Assembly: GCA_950295325.1 (NCBI GenBank)
Contig: OX485804.1
Location: forward strand, 11,654,001 to 11,718,000
Origin: Polytrichum commune
Taxonomy: Eukaryota > Streptophyta > Polytrichopsida > Polytrichales > Polytrichaceae
Direction: 5' to 3'
Length of the DNA stretch: 64,000 nucleotides
The notes below the pieces were generated by a model. That model was not told where the DNA came from and made no database searches. It saw only the letters and a list, made by a program, of their open reading frames with translations. The translations under genes were made by a program, and so were the position numbers. This document shows, piece after piece, positions 33,901 to 44,946 of this stretch. The first letter of the stretch is position 1, and every line of letters starts with the position of its first letter.

Positions 33901-36842
33901 ATCTTTTGGAAGAAGGTGAAATCCCTGGCTCCCAACCTGCACAGCTCTCTATGCACCAATACTAGTCCGAGTCTGGGGAGGCTGGAGTTCAGTTACATGC
34001 TCATGTTTTAACACGGGTGATAGTGTTTTGTCTGTGAATGCTGCAAAGATGTGACTCTCTTGATTTTTCATCTTGAAGATTCTTGAACGAATAAGTAGTT
34101 GTCAGATTTCTTCTCAAAACTTGGAAACCTCTTCTTGCATTATGCTTGCACAACGATCCATCAATTCTTAGGTCTCTTACTCAACAGCTCATATTCTTGT
34201 GATGATTGCCACATTCTAAAAGTGTTGTAGTAGATGGAACTTACGATGTCCTCATCCCCCCAGCCATGGAGTCTTCAACCCTCTTGGGCAGAGAATTTAA
34301 GGTAGTTGGTGCAACTAGGTAAATATTCCTGAGGTATGTTTTTGATGATCTAGTAGATTGCTCTCCTGTGCAACAATTTGGCAGGTTGTCGGGAACGTGG
34401 GGCTAGTGTTTCCTTGGGTTATGGGTATTGAGGAATCTTGGATTTCTCTCCTTCTCTTGGGCTCCCATGTTCACCTTGGAGGGTTAAACTTGCTCATTGT
34501 ATTGACACATACACAGATCCTTGCAATATTTGCTCTTGGATTGAAAATGTCGTAATAGTGATGTGCCACTTCTCACCTTTGCTCTTTCTTCAAAATTCAC
34601 AAGGAGGTATTGCATGGATTCCTGTGAAGCAAGAAGCAATACCACCTGTTTCTCCTTTGTGAAAAGCTATACGAAAGGAAGTTTTGTTTCCCGTGAGAAT
34701 TCTAGAACCTGCGAAATCAACATTTGAAGTTCAGTGTTGATGAACAGTGACACTTTCCTCTTATGTGGCACAAATTCCTCTTGTGCATTAGTTCTGTTAT
34801 TTTGGGAAGAATATGTGATCTTCCAATTGCTGTGAATCGAGTAGACATCTAGTGAAGTCCTAGTAAGAATTTAGTCAACATTCACAGACCTAGTAGTAAT
34901 GTTCTAGTCAACCATTGGTGTAGTGGTAGTCAACTAGTTCTGAAGTTCCTTAGCACTTCAGAACTTGTTTATGCGTATATATGAAACTCTGTAACTATGT
35001 TTATGTCTGATTAATGGAATGCAATGCAAGAGGGTCTTGGTGCAGGCAACAGAGTTGCAACGGGATCCAAGCCGCGAGGAGATAGAGTTGGAGATGCTAC
35101 GCCAAAAATCTCGCAAGAAGCAGCCGGCAGGCACGCCAAATGTGTCCCACATGTCTGGTAGCGGAAGCGGAGTGCAGGAGCCGTCGTCGTCCCTGGCAAT
35201 GGAATTCAAGTCGATGAAACGCGACTTCTATACCCGAATGGCTGGGATGGAGGCCAGTATGAAGGCAATCATGATAGCACTAAATATACCAGCTGTTCCA
35301 GACCCTACTTCATCCAATGTGCAGAAGCCTTCGTCTTTTGAGCAACTGCAGTCAACTCCGAACACGTGTAGCACCGAGTGCTTGCCCAATTCGGTACGTT
35401 TTTAATTCCAGCCCTCAAACTGGTTTCAATGCATTGGTAGAGTTCACGTGCTATGACTGCTAAATCCTAAACATTAAGGTCGTATTGTTGCCCATGTTGT
35501 GTAGTTCCCAAACCAGAATTTGGCCTCACCAAAATCCAAAGGACATTCAAGAGAAGATACTCCTCGCATTGACGAAGCTCATGTGGTACACGCACACACT
35601 ACACATGAGCAAGAGGTGACTACAAAGACATTCTGAACATAGAGTTTGTGACGACAGCATAGTAAAGTAGAGATCATGTCGTGAGTAGTAGTAGCTAATG
35701 TTGTTGAGCACTCGAGTATGAAATGTGAAGTTCATTCTTAGCGCAAAGTTGGCTAGCTTTGGAGTGATATAAATTTGCTAGACTAAATGCTACTGGGGTG
35801 GATACTTTGAACAGGGAAAGAAACGGAAGGCAGAAGACGAAGGTCCCACTCAGCAGGAGGTTGCAGAGTTGGAGACTCAGAACGATCAGGAGGTAAGCTC
35901 CGGCTCGAGGGAGAAGGTGGCCAACGATGTTGCATTCACTCCGAAGAAGAGGGCGCGGGCCACGGAGTTGCAGAAGCTACAGGTTGGAATGCAGTCACCG
36001 CAAATGCCCCGGAAATTACGAGCCAAGCATGTAGTGGAAAAGGAATCGGAGAAGATTGGCAAGAAGCGGCTCCCCAAGAAAGGTGCATCAAAAATCTCAA
36101 AGGTAGGACAATGACTTATGCTTGACTTATGCTTGATACATGCTTGTCTAATGCTTGTCTAATCCTTGTCTAATCCTTGTCCAATGCTTTACTAACCCAT
36201 GACTAATGTTTGACCAATGCTTGACTAGCCATTGACTAATGCTTGACTAACCAGTGACTAATGCTTGACTAACCAGTGACTAATACTTTACTAACCAGTG
36301 ACTAATGATTAACTAACCCGTGACTAGCTCTAGACTAATGCTTGACTAGGTCTAGTCAACATGTCGTAAATATATTTAGCAGAGTGGGCACTACATGTTT
36401 ACTACTGGTAGTTGACAATGCTTGACTTTCTGAATGTCACCCCTATTAGTAATCAAATGACAAGTCATGTATCCATGGTTGTAGCTCATACTAACTCCGA
36501 AGCATGTCAATTTCTTTGTAGGAGAAAGAAACATTGAAGGAGGTTGAAGCAATGCTACCCTTTGTAGCAGGAGACGTAGTACAGATCATGGGAATAGGAG
36601 TTGACGAGGAATCTCTTCTAGTAGGGGAAGGGAGGGTCACGACTCTTCCGGGGGGGACTTTGCACGGAGTAGTAATCGTTGAAGGAACTGTGTCCTTGGC
36701 AGTGCTGCAGAGCCACGATGACGGATATGTGCTATATAAACCCTTAATGCTAGATGATCCACCGGTCTCGAAAATCGGTGATGCCATTGGTCAGTTTATT
36801 TTGTGGCCCATAGAATGTTTGCGCCGGCCTCCACCAGTTTAG
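27952..36842 (+). CDS. CACTA tnpA-like DNA-binding protein, 7 exons
   Basis: Exons 27952-28362, 31952-32044, about 32156-33229, 35046-35393, 35505-35615, 35815-36102 and 36522-36842 (stop TAG 36840-36842). Every exon is a multiple of three and every junction is phase 0, giving about 881 residues; only the start of exon 3 is uncertain. Exon 1 has an acidic Ser/Glu-rich head and YEAARLKRIESNNKKLEELG, typical of plant En/Spm second proteins. Exon 3 contains the conserved Ptta/En/Spm-type domain (GNRHLWLKCLRGHAVDLDF ... MKRYAMKKLMVAGREKPKHI). Exon 4 starts TELQRDPSREEIELEMLRQ, exon 6 is basic, and exon 7 ends IGDAIGQFILWP like domains seen in plant transposon proteins. Such proteins bind subterminal repeats and help the transposase. 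The first intron is 3.6 kb. Confidence 0.8.
28440..31940. other. large first intron of the tnpA-like gene
   Basis: About 3.5 kb between exons 1 and 2. A GC-richer segment at 28443-28721 is open on both strands; its minus strand reads a low-complexity Ala/Gly protein that I cannot identify. A possible captured fragment, but unproven. The rest shows nothing I can name. Confidence 0.4.
36119..36360. repeat. TGACTAATGCT tandem motif cluster inside tnpA-like intron 6
   Basis: More than ten short degenerate copies of (T)GACTAATGCTTGACTAACC-type units follow one another, immediately after the exon 6 donor at 36103. The core TGACTA is the same motif found near the element ends, so this is likely a cluster of protein-binding sites for the element's own tnpA-like protein, placed within its gene. 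Confidence 0.7.
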
Positions 36843-37009
36843 TTTTGAACTAGTTCTAGGAACCCGCATGTGCTTATGGGAGGACTACACCCAGGAACGA
36901 TTATTTTGAATATAAAATGCTTTTTGAACCAGTGTATGGATTGCCAGAAGTGAATGTTTCTATGGAATGTTTGCGCATGTTGCAGCTGAGCTTGTTATAC
37001 ATGTAGTAC

Positions 37010-37785
37010 AGATTGCACATACATGGATATGCATCTAATTCTATCACTAGTCGTATTAATTTGACTACTTGTGATAGCAATGCTAAAAATGAAGACCAGA
37101 ACAATTTACATGGGCTGACTAGAGTCAGTCATGAATCTGGAATGCAAGACTAAAGTGAATGAGGAGAGTTGACTATGCGTAGTAGTTTCCAATTGACAAC
37201 AATTACTAAAACGATTGCAAGTAGTGAAGAAGACAATCTTTAAGGCCAGCTGAATGCCAATTGTGTGACTAGTTTTAGTCAAGGTAAACCCAGGAGTGTC
37301 CACCATGAACAATCCCTTGACTAATCTTAGTCACACCAATGTGACTAAATATAGTGGAACGTTGTAGCAAAGATGACTATGTTTTATTTGGATTATACAC
37401 AAATCATTATGACTAGACTTAGTGAAGCGACATAATTATTGACATGACTAAGCTTTTACAAGGTATAGTCAAGATATTATAACTATCTTTACTAGAGTGG
37501 GCACTACATGTTTACTACTGGTAGTCAACAATACTTGACTATATGTAGTCGAGACACAGGAGGTCCCAAGGGCGGTGCCAATCGAGGTCCCAAAAGGTCA
37601 TTGGGAACGTGCATAGGGAACGAAATGCCCACAGAATAAACCATAGTCAACTTGTTGCAAACGACTGGTCCGACCTGACAAGCATTTGACTCACTTTGCC
37701 ACTACAGTAGTCCTAGTCAAGTACCTGGTTTTATACCATTTTTAGTCGAAAATCCCAGTCAAAAAAACCTGTATTTGGCATAGTG
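37010..37785. repeat. right subterminal repeats and terminal inverted repeat of CACTA
   Basis: Many TAGTCA, TGACTA and AGTCAA motifs in both orientations (for example 37048-37070, 37108-37125, 37265-37280, 37316-37345, 37400-37425, 37715-37760) lead to the terminal CCTGTATTTGGCATAGTG. The left end carries similar motifs at 18325-18500. This arrangement is the usual recognition platform of En/Spm elements. Confidence 0.8.
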
Positions 37786-37915
37786 TCTCCATGAGGAGTG
37801 CCTGAAACACCATGGGCACAAGGGGGACCCCGGAGTGACACCTAGGACTTGTGGCGCCGTTGGTGAAAGGGCCCAAGTGATCCTAGTATGGGTGAGGGCC
37901 CCGGGCGTTGGGAAC
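37786..37915 (+). repeat. gypsy LTR segment between CACTA and copia
   Basis: TCTCCATGAGGAGTGCC onward follows the gypsy LTR up to GGGCGTTGGGAAC, where the copia element interrupts it. It is the second of three pieces of one LTR. Confidence 0.9.
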
Positions 37916-38271
37916 TGTTAAGAGAATGGGACCAGTGCACGAAGAGGCAGCGTAACAATGTAGAAATGAAAAGTTAGAATGGGAGGCTAAGCCCCCGATA
38001 TATATACATGTGGGTCTAGGGTCCTCCTGCCCTAGCTGTGATTGGTCCATAACTAATGCCTTGGGATCCGGTCACATACACGGGTCGAAGCCCGGACCGC
38101 TAGCTCGCGGCCCGAGACCCTTTACGTCCTTGTCAGGTTGGGCCCGCACTATGGCGGCTGTTTACTAAAACCTGGATTAAGTCCCACATGGGCATATTAA
38201 TGACTAAACATATTCCAACCTAGTGACGGTTAACCTAGGTTGCTAATATGCCTTTAGCCTTTATCTTAACA
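37916..38271 (-). repeat. copia 3' LTR
   Basis: 356 bp, TG...CA ends. The bases just inside, CTCCTCCTC at 38272-38280, read GAGGAGGAG on the element strand and form the polypurine tract. Confidence 0.93.
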
Positions 38272-38358
38272 CTCCTCCTCAACCTAAGGTTAACCTCATT
38301 AAAAACTTGCTCAAGTAAAACCCATCTTTGGGATAAAACCTTGAGTAAGAAAAGAGTG

Positions 38359-39479
38359 TTAAACCTGTGGTGAGTCTAGTTCTTGGAGTGATCTCATCCC
38401 GGCGGCATATAGCAGTTTCTTGTGCTTATACGCCGGGAGAGCCTTAGTGAGCATGTCTGCAATATTATGCTCTGATTCTACTTTTCTAATCTCAAGTTGG
38501 TTCTTGCTAATCAGGTCTTGAGAGAAGCTGAATATGTGAGGACTAATATGCTTAGTCCAATCTGCCTTTATGAATCCCGAGGAGATTTGCTGGATGCAGG
38601 CCGCGTTGTCCTCGAATATGGTCATCGGTTTCTCCTCCTCCTGAATTTGGCATTGCTCCCGAACGATCTTCTCGACGGTCCGTAGCCACACGCTCTCGCG
38701 GGCTGCTTCGTGAAATGTCAGTAGCTCGGCGTGGTTTGTCGAGGTTGCGGTTACTGTCTGTTTCGTGGATTTCCACGAAATGGGCGCTCCGCATTTGAGG
38801 AAGATATATCCCGTTTGGGATTTCCCGGCGTCCGGGTCAGTTCGGAAACCTGAATCTGCAAAACCTATCACTTCAGGTTTGTTAGATTTATGATAATATA
38901 GTCCGAGGTCGGATGTACCTCGAAGATATCTCAACAGGTGTTTGACTCCATTCCAATGTCGCATTGTTGGGTTTTGGCTATGCCTAGCCAATATGCTCGT
39001 TGCGAACGCGATGTCGGGCCTTGTATGGGTTGTGAGGTAAGTAAATGATCCAACCGCTGTGAGGTACTTCTGTTTGTCTATTATCTCCTCCTCCTCCTCA
39101 CGAGGTTGGTACGGGTCCTCATTTGTTTTGCTCCGGCCGATCATCGGTGCAGCTAGCGGATTCGCATCCTCCATCTGAAACATCTTAAGGGTTTAGGGTT
39201 CTGCACATAAGTCTGTTGGTGTAAGAATATGCCGTTTGGCATATGATGGACTTGAAGTCCGAGGCAAAACGTAGTTGGTCCAAGGTATTTCATATCGAAC
39301 TTGCTTGTTAGAATGTCTTGAGCATATTTGCACATCTCGGGGTTCCCAATGATGTTCAAATCATCCACATATGCGGCAATAATCACAAATCCAGCCTTAG
39401 TGCAATATGTGAAAATGCAAGGCAAGGTAGGGTTGTGGATAAAACCTTGCGAGACCAAGAAATTGCATAGGTGGTGGTA
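38359..39479 (-). pseudogene. copia RT C-terminal half and RNase H
   Basis: 39458-39195 encodes the RT motif with the catalytic AYVDDLNIIG and continues YLGPTTFCLGLQV. The frame shifts near 39195; from 39183 it resumes with MFQMEDANPLAAP, then TRPDIAFA, the RNase H segment GFADSGFRTDP and the motif SWKSTKQTVTATSTNHAELL, ending at 38359 after DMLTKALP. The RNase H copia consensus (ADADWAGD...SWKSKKQ) is clearly related. Confidence 0.9.
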
Positions 39480-41261
39480 CTAGGCTCGGCCTGATTGCTT
39501 AAGGCCATATAGGGCCTTACATATCCTTAAGCCCACAAACCGTCCCGGCTTAGGCTTAGGAATGGATTCTAGGAATCCAGGTGGTGGATTGATGTGTAAC
39601 ACTGAATCCAATGTACCGTGTAGATATGCGGTTACCACATCCAGCAGGTATATCTTTAGAGCAAGATGGACTGTTAGTGCCAGTAGGTACCTGAAGGAGA
39701 CACAGTCCATCACAGGTGAGTACGTCTGGTCAAAATCGACACCTGGTCTTTGAGTGCAACCTTGGGCTACTAGCCTTACCTTATACCTTAGAACTCGACC
39801 TTGCGAGTCGAGTTTTCGAGTGAAGATCAGCTTGTGGTCGATTGGTGGCTTCTCAAGATCGTCCGTGATGTCGGAAAATACCTCATGTTTGCAGAGAGAG
39901 GTGTATTCGGCCTCTATGGCTGCTTGCCACTGTGGCCAATCCGCCCTCTTTCGGGCTTGCTCTAAGGTAGTTGGATCGGTGTCTAGACTCGAGTCTAAGG
40001 ACTCGGTAGTGTAATGAGCTTTGACTGTCCGTTTAGGTGTCCTTTGGGTAGGTGGTTTGGTAGGTGGGCGTTTTTGAGGTAGAATGTTACCGGTGCCAGG
40101 GATGGCACCTCGAATCACCCTTTCCTCGGTTGAGAATCCATCGGGCACGTTGTCGGCTAAGGCCTTGAGGTTTAGAAGTTTAGATGTCTCGGTGTTAGTT
40201 AACGCAGTAGGTGGGTCTGGATTCAGGGTTAAGGTCTCCGGTGCACCGAAGTCTAAAGGTGAGTTGGGCTTAGTTGGGGTCAGTTTCAGGAATACGTGTT
40301 CTAGGAACTTACAGTTGGCGAATCTGGCTTTCATGAGGTTCCCGGTTGCGGGTTCTAGGTAACGGATTATCGAGGGTGAATCGTACCCAACATAGATTCC
40401 CTCTTGTCTCTGTGGGCCTATCTTGTGCCTTTTTGGGTCCGGGAGAGGTACCCATACTTGGCAACCGAAGGTCCGGATATGGGCTACGTTCAGGGGTCTT
40501 CCCGATAGGAGTTCGTGAGGTGTCTGGGTGTTGAGGAGGGTAGGTCTTAGTTTGAGTAGAGCCGCGGCATGTAAAACTGCATGTCCCCACATGTCAGATG
40601 GTAAACGGGAATGTAGTAGTAAGGGTCGCGCTATTAGTTGTATTTTCTTCACAAATGCCTCTGCGAGGCCATTTTGTGAGTGCTCATAGGGTACGGAGTA
40701 GGTCAGGTTGATCCCAGATGCGTTGCAATAGTCTTCAAATGCGTGGGATCGGAATTCCTGGGCATTGTCCATTCTAAGGTGCTTAATCGGGTTGTCTGGG
40801 AAGTGGTTCTTGTACTTGATAAGGATGGATAAGAGTTTCGGGAAGGCTAGGTTGCGGGTCGGGAGTAAGGCAACCTCGAGATGGCTTCCCGATGCGTCGA
40901 CAAGTACGAAGTAGTAACGAAATGTCCCTGAAGGTGGGCTTATCAGCCCGCATATATCCCCGTGGATCCTGAATAGAGGTGGAGGTAGTTCTGTAGGTAG
41001 TGTCCATTGTGATGGCCTCCTGATTAGTTTTCCTTGGATACAGGCTACGCATTCTTGCGTCTTCCCGGCATCTGCCGTTGTAAGGGTATGACCTTGGGTC
41101 AATGGGATCATCCTCCGGAATATGGTTGTTCCCGGATGTCCCAGTCTGGAGTGCCATATGTCTGGCTTGGCGGCTTTAGTGTCTACAGATACCCCCTGCG
41201 CCAGGTTGCGCTCCGTCGTGGGGCCTCCCCCCCCACGCGGCCATGCAAACCTCTTCCTCAC
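39480..41261 (-). pseudogene. copia integrase and RT N-terminal half
   Basis: The reading frame 41261-39480 begins in the pre-integrase region (HSRLGHP...CVACIQGK, the HHCC zinc site) and continues through the integrase core: IHGDICGL with the first Asp, RMDNAQEF with the second, and EHSQNGLAEAF with the catalytic Glu. RT begins with the segment RVLRYKVRLVAQGCTQ and ends at KALYGLKQSGRA-stop. The stop is TAG where Trp (TGG) is expected in the family (QSGRxW), and the same frame continues afterwards, so it is a single nonsense change. Confidence 0.92.
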
Positions 41262-41787
41262 CTAGGGTGGGGCTAGATGCCAAGGGTTTTATGGCAACCT
41301 TGTAAAGTCCATCGAGGCCCGCACTAGCGGTGGCAATGATCTGGGATCCTTGCCTAAGCTCGATGACTTCTTCATCGCCCTGCAACTTTGTGCAGAGGTG
41401 GATATTCCTCGCTCTCAGATCCCGATAGCTGATCAAGCTCCTCGACGCATCTGGAGCGTACATTGCTTTCTCGCAATTGAGGGGGAATCCCCCGGGCAAG
41501 ATAATTGTTGCCCGGCCCTCCCGGAATCTTAGAGTCCGGCTTCCAGCCATTGTAAGTATCTTACAACTGGACCACGACTTCTCACTTTGGAAGTGGGAGA
41601 ATTGTGCCTTGGTTAGTATTGTGTGAGTTGATGCGCTATCCAGGAGGGCAACATCTTGGGTTGATGTGCCTCCTTCCCGGATAGCCATGAAATTTTCCAC
41701 ATCAAGATCAACATCCGGCATTTCTGAGGGCTCAAAATTGTAATTCTGTCTAGGTTTATTACGTAGCTCCTGTAATTCCTTATACAT
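41176..41787 (-). pseudogene. copia protease region
   Basis: Encodes ALLDSASTHTIL, the copia protease active-site segment, in which DSA stands where DSG or DTG is usual. The frame runs off at the C-run near 41228, where one base more or less would join it to the integrase frame (AAWGGGGPTTERN). That run of eight to nine C makes a sequencing or assembly error possible. Confidence 0.85.
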
Positions 41788-42866
41788 GTCTACAATGTAC
41801 TGCGATGCCCTGCAATCCTTTGCAAAATGCCCTTTCCTTCCACATTTGTGACAATTTCCCGAGGTTTGCCTAGCCTGTTCGTGCTTAGGTGGGAAATATC
41901 TAGGTCCATGTGGGTTCCCTGTTGCAGGTTTACTATGCCATTTGGGTTGAGTTTTTCGGAAAGAACCTCTTGTGGCCTACGTGAGGCCTCGGTTATGTGA
42001 ACCTCCGCATGGTGCTGGGTCGGTGAGTCCTCCCTTCGTCGTCCCGCTCCAGCTCCCGCATCCGCTCCCGATGATGATCCCGGTCTTGGTTGTGGTGCGG
42101 GTGCTCCCGAGTTCCCGTTCGGCTCCTCTCGCTCCTCCTCCTCGAGTTTGGCGATCGTTGTGTGGACTTCTCTCGCCGGTCTCGATTCTGCATTATGAAG
42201 GAGTAATTGGTGGTGCTTCTCGGCCAGTAGGAGATGTGCCATTAGCTTGGAGTGCTTCTTGAATTTCATGTTGCGGTACTGTTGCGAGAGGATCGCTGTT
42301 GCGGGTGGGAAGGTAGATAATGTCTTTTCCACTTGTTCGGCCTCCGAGATCTCGACTCCGCAGATTCTGAGTTGAGCAATAATCCGATGGAGTTCGGAGT
42401 TGAAGGCTGAGAAGTTTGGGAAGTCCATGACTCTGATGTTGGTCCAATCCATCCTGGCTTGAGGTAGGAACAACGTTTGTTGATGGTCGAATCGAGCATG
42501 TAGCTCCGCCCAAAGATCTGTTGGATCTTCAACTTGCAGGTACTGGAGTCTCAATGATGGCTCGAGGTGACGCCTTAGTATCATGAGAGCATGCCATCGG
42601 GCTGCTTCTGGTATCCGAGCGGCAGTTTGCGCTCTCGTCCTTGCTGGAGTTGGAGTTTCTGCATCGTCCTCAGTAGTGGTTGTTGGCGTAGGTGTTGCAT
42701 GTGTTAGGGTCTTGGCTAAGTCTTCTGCACTTAAGAGCACTTTCGCATCGTTTGCCCACTCTAGGAAGTTAGATCCATCCGCACATAAGGGTGTGAATAA
42801 CAATGAGTGCAACTTCATTTCTGAGAATGATGCCTTTGTAGACATCACTATTCTATGTTGTGCCAT
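41788..42866 (-). pseudogene. copia Gag, frameshifted before the zinc knuckle
   Basis: Starting at 42866, the first frame encodes a UBN2-type Gag (LLFTPLCADGSNFLEWANDA ... PEAARWHALMILRRHLEP). The CCHC zinc knuckle, CHKCGRKGHFAKDC, is read in a different frame at about 41840-41800, which continues into the protease. The two frames can only be joined by a shift near 41970-41985, because the downstream frame meets a stop at about 41977. Gag would bind genomic RNA in virus-like particles; here the knuckle is lost without frameshifting. Confidence 0.88.
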
Positions 42867-44022
42867 CTACTTGGTACTTTTAAGTTGAAACTACAGTCTA
42901 CATTTGACTGTAACTCTCTCAATCATGTGGATGTATACTGCCTGATTAGTCAGTCTTGACTTTCTGGTTATACTTTCTGACTGTCGGTCATTTTAGTTCG
43001 ACTGTATGGGTATGGTTTCCGTTACGTTCTACTGGTTAGTCCTAACTGTGACCTGAACTTAGATAAGTTCTGGTTGGAACAGAGAGTTCAACTAGTCGTA
43101 TACAGTGTTTGATGGACTCTAAGCTCACCCTGGTTGGTGTTAGCTTTTGCAGAAAAATGTAGAATGTAACTGACTCAAGCATGCACAGATATCTATCTGT
43201 ATATATATATTTTCAGAAATCAGATCTATTCAGAGTAGTCTACCTTTCTGATCTTTGCTCTGTATAGTAGAATACCAGTTTAAAACATGAAGCCAAGTGA
43301 AATAAATCAAAATGAAATATACTGGGGGGGGGGGGGGGGTAACAGAACCTTTAGAGTAGGAGCTTTTCTGAGAAAAAAATTTAGCAGCATAACCTTTCTG
43401 ATGCTAGCGTTTCAGACCATTATGTCTGATCTGTACCCCTTTGGTTAGTAGGAAATCATATAGAGACGTCAGTTGATATATATGTGTATATATATATGGG
43501 AAATATAGCAATCAGTTAGTATATCTGTGACTGTCTATATTCTAGGTAAATTTCAGCAGCATAACTGTACTATTTTGGTAAGTTAGCATGCAAAAGAGAA
43601 TAGATCTACTGACTTTAGTAACCTTCTAATGAAAATGAGGTAAAATCAAAAAGTCTATGAGAGGAAATTTGAGCAGTATTTTTGTACTGTAGTTCTGTCC
43701 TTTCATACCCTTTTTGATTCTGGATCAAATCCAGTAGCATAACAGTACTATGACTTGCTATGACTTGAAATATCACAAAAATATAGCAACATCTGTGTAC
43801 TCAAAACATACAAACTCTACTGAGTGATCTACTAATCCTCCACTCATGCAGAACTGCGGCTGTCAACCAGTGATAAGCTCTCTGATGAGTTTGATAGAGT
43901 CTGATCTAGCAATGTATCACTATCAGCTATCAGTCTATAGAGTAATCAGTACTCTTGCTATTGTATGTCTTTGTACTGAGAGGTGACCAAATCTGAAGAC
44001 ACTAGGAGCAGTGCTGATAACG
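42867..44022 (-). other. copia 5' leader with primer-binding site and G-run
   Basis: About 1.15 kb of AT-rich leader between the 5' LTR and Gag. Directly inside the LTR the element strand reads CGTTATCAGCACTGCTCC, partly matching the usual TGGTATCAGAGC initiator Met-tRNA site. A run of 16 G lies at 43324-43339 on the plus strand. AGCAGCATAACTGTACTA-like pieces recur several times. Confidence 0.7.
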
Positions 44023-44378
44023 TGTTAAGAGAATGGGACCAGTGCACAAAGAGGCAGCGTAACAATGTAGAAATGAAAAGTTAGAATGGGAGGCTAAGCC
44101 CCCGATATATATACATGTGGGTCTAGGGTCCTCCTGCCCTAGCTGTGATTGGTCCATAACTAATGCCTTGGGATCCGGTCACATACACGGGTCGAAGCCC
44201 GGACCGCTAGCTCGCGGCCCGAGACCCTTTACGTCCTTGTCAGGCTGGGCCCGCACTATGGCGGCTGTTTACTAAAACCTGGATTAAGTCCCACATGGGC
44301 ATATTAATGACTAAACATATTCCAACCTAGTGACGGTTAACCTAGGTTGCTAATATGCCTTTAGCCTTTATCTTAACA
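44023..44378 (-). repeat. copia 5' LTR
   Basis: 356 bp, matches the 3' LTR except for two base changes (in the GTGCACAAAGAGG and GTCAGGCTGGG segments). Flanked on the right by the TSD GGAAC. Confidence 0.93.
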
Positions 44379-44942
44379 GGAACGCCTCCCACCCACAAAG
44401 ACTAGGAGGCACGAGGGTAAGGCCATCACCTATGAGTAGCTTATGGCGTGGTGATTCTAGAATGCTCAAGAAGACTTCAATCGGAGGTGTGAGCTAGAAG
44501 TTATGGCAATTTGAGTGGGGCGCTGTCCCGGGACAGCGCCCTGGTACAGCAGTGGCCTGGGAGTGGCTCCCGAGACTGCCAAGGTTTGATTAGGCATACC
44601 TTCCTTGATACTTGCCCAAATGTGGCAAGTGAGGAATCCATCGGCATCTACATGAAGTGTAGATGAAGATGGAGTGTTGCGTGTTAGAATCCAATATCAA
44701 ACAACGAAGTTATGATGGTTTGAAGCTGTTAGGGGCTTCTAGGCCCAACGGCTAAGGGAAAATGTCTACTTGGCCCAACTCTTGGTAAAGAGACAAAAGG
44801 TTTCTTGACGGTGGGGTAGGGGACCCGCGTAGAGTCCTAGAGGCTTATATGGGTGAGGTGGTGTGGCCTCACCCACCTGAGGTTGAACGGCACGGCCTCT
44901 ATGAGCTTTGGCCCAGTGTGAGGCCATAGTTGCCTGGTAAGT
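44379..44942 (+). repeat. gypsy LTR segment after copia, left arm of LTR palindrome
   Basis: The LTR resumes at GGAACGCCTCCC and runs to GTTGCCTGG(TAA), about LTR position 700 of 972, where it stops. With 18265-18278 and 37786-37915 it sums to about 700 bp. Divergence from the young LTRs is visible (for example CATCACCTATGAGTAGCTTATGG), so this is one of the oldest copies. Confidence 0.85.
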
Positions 44943-44946
44943 CCTG

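Larger units (their letters stand above)
18279..37785. mobile_element. complete CACTA (En/Spm) DNA transposon, 19.5 kb
   Basis: The ends are CACTATGCCAAATACAGG (18279-18296) and its exact reverse complement (37768-37785); complementarity continues imperfectly for about ten more bases. The element is flanked by a 3-bp TSD, TCT, at 18276-18278 and 37786-37788, as expected for CACTA elements. It holds a tnp2-type transposase gene on the minus strand near the left end and a tnpA-like gene on the plus strand near the right end, transcribed away from each other. Both genes join in frame over all exons, so the element may be autonomous. TAGTCA/TGACTA motifs are dense near both ends and in introns. 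The middle 5 kb carries foreign exon-like DNA including an HPPD exon. Confidence 0.95.
37916..44378 (-). mobile_element. Ty1/copia LTR retrotransposon, full length, coding-defective
   Basis: A 6463-bp element on the minus strand with 356-bp LTRs (37916-38271 and 44023-44378) bounded by the TSD GGAAC (37911-37915 and 44379-44383). LTR ends are TGTTAAG...CTTAACA. By eye the two LTRs differ at two positions (99.4 % identity). The domain order gag, protease, integrase, RT, RNase H is that of copia elements. Four coding lesions are seen: frameshifts near 41980, at the C-run near 41228, and near 39195, and a nonsense codon at 39480-39482. It is therefore young but unlikely to move without help. Confidence 0.95.

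Noticed and set aside
36119-36360. CRISPR-like appearance of short repeats with spacing
   Set aside because: Units are degenerate, unspaced TGACTA motifs inside a CACTA intron of a plant genome; no spacer structure.
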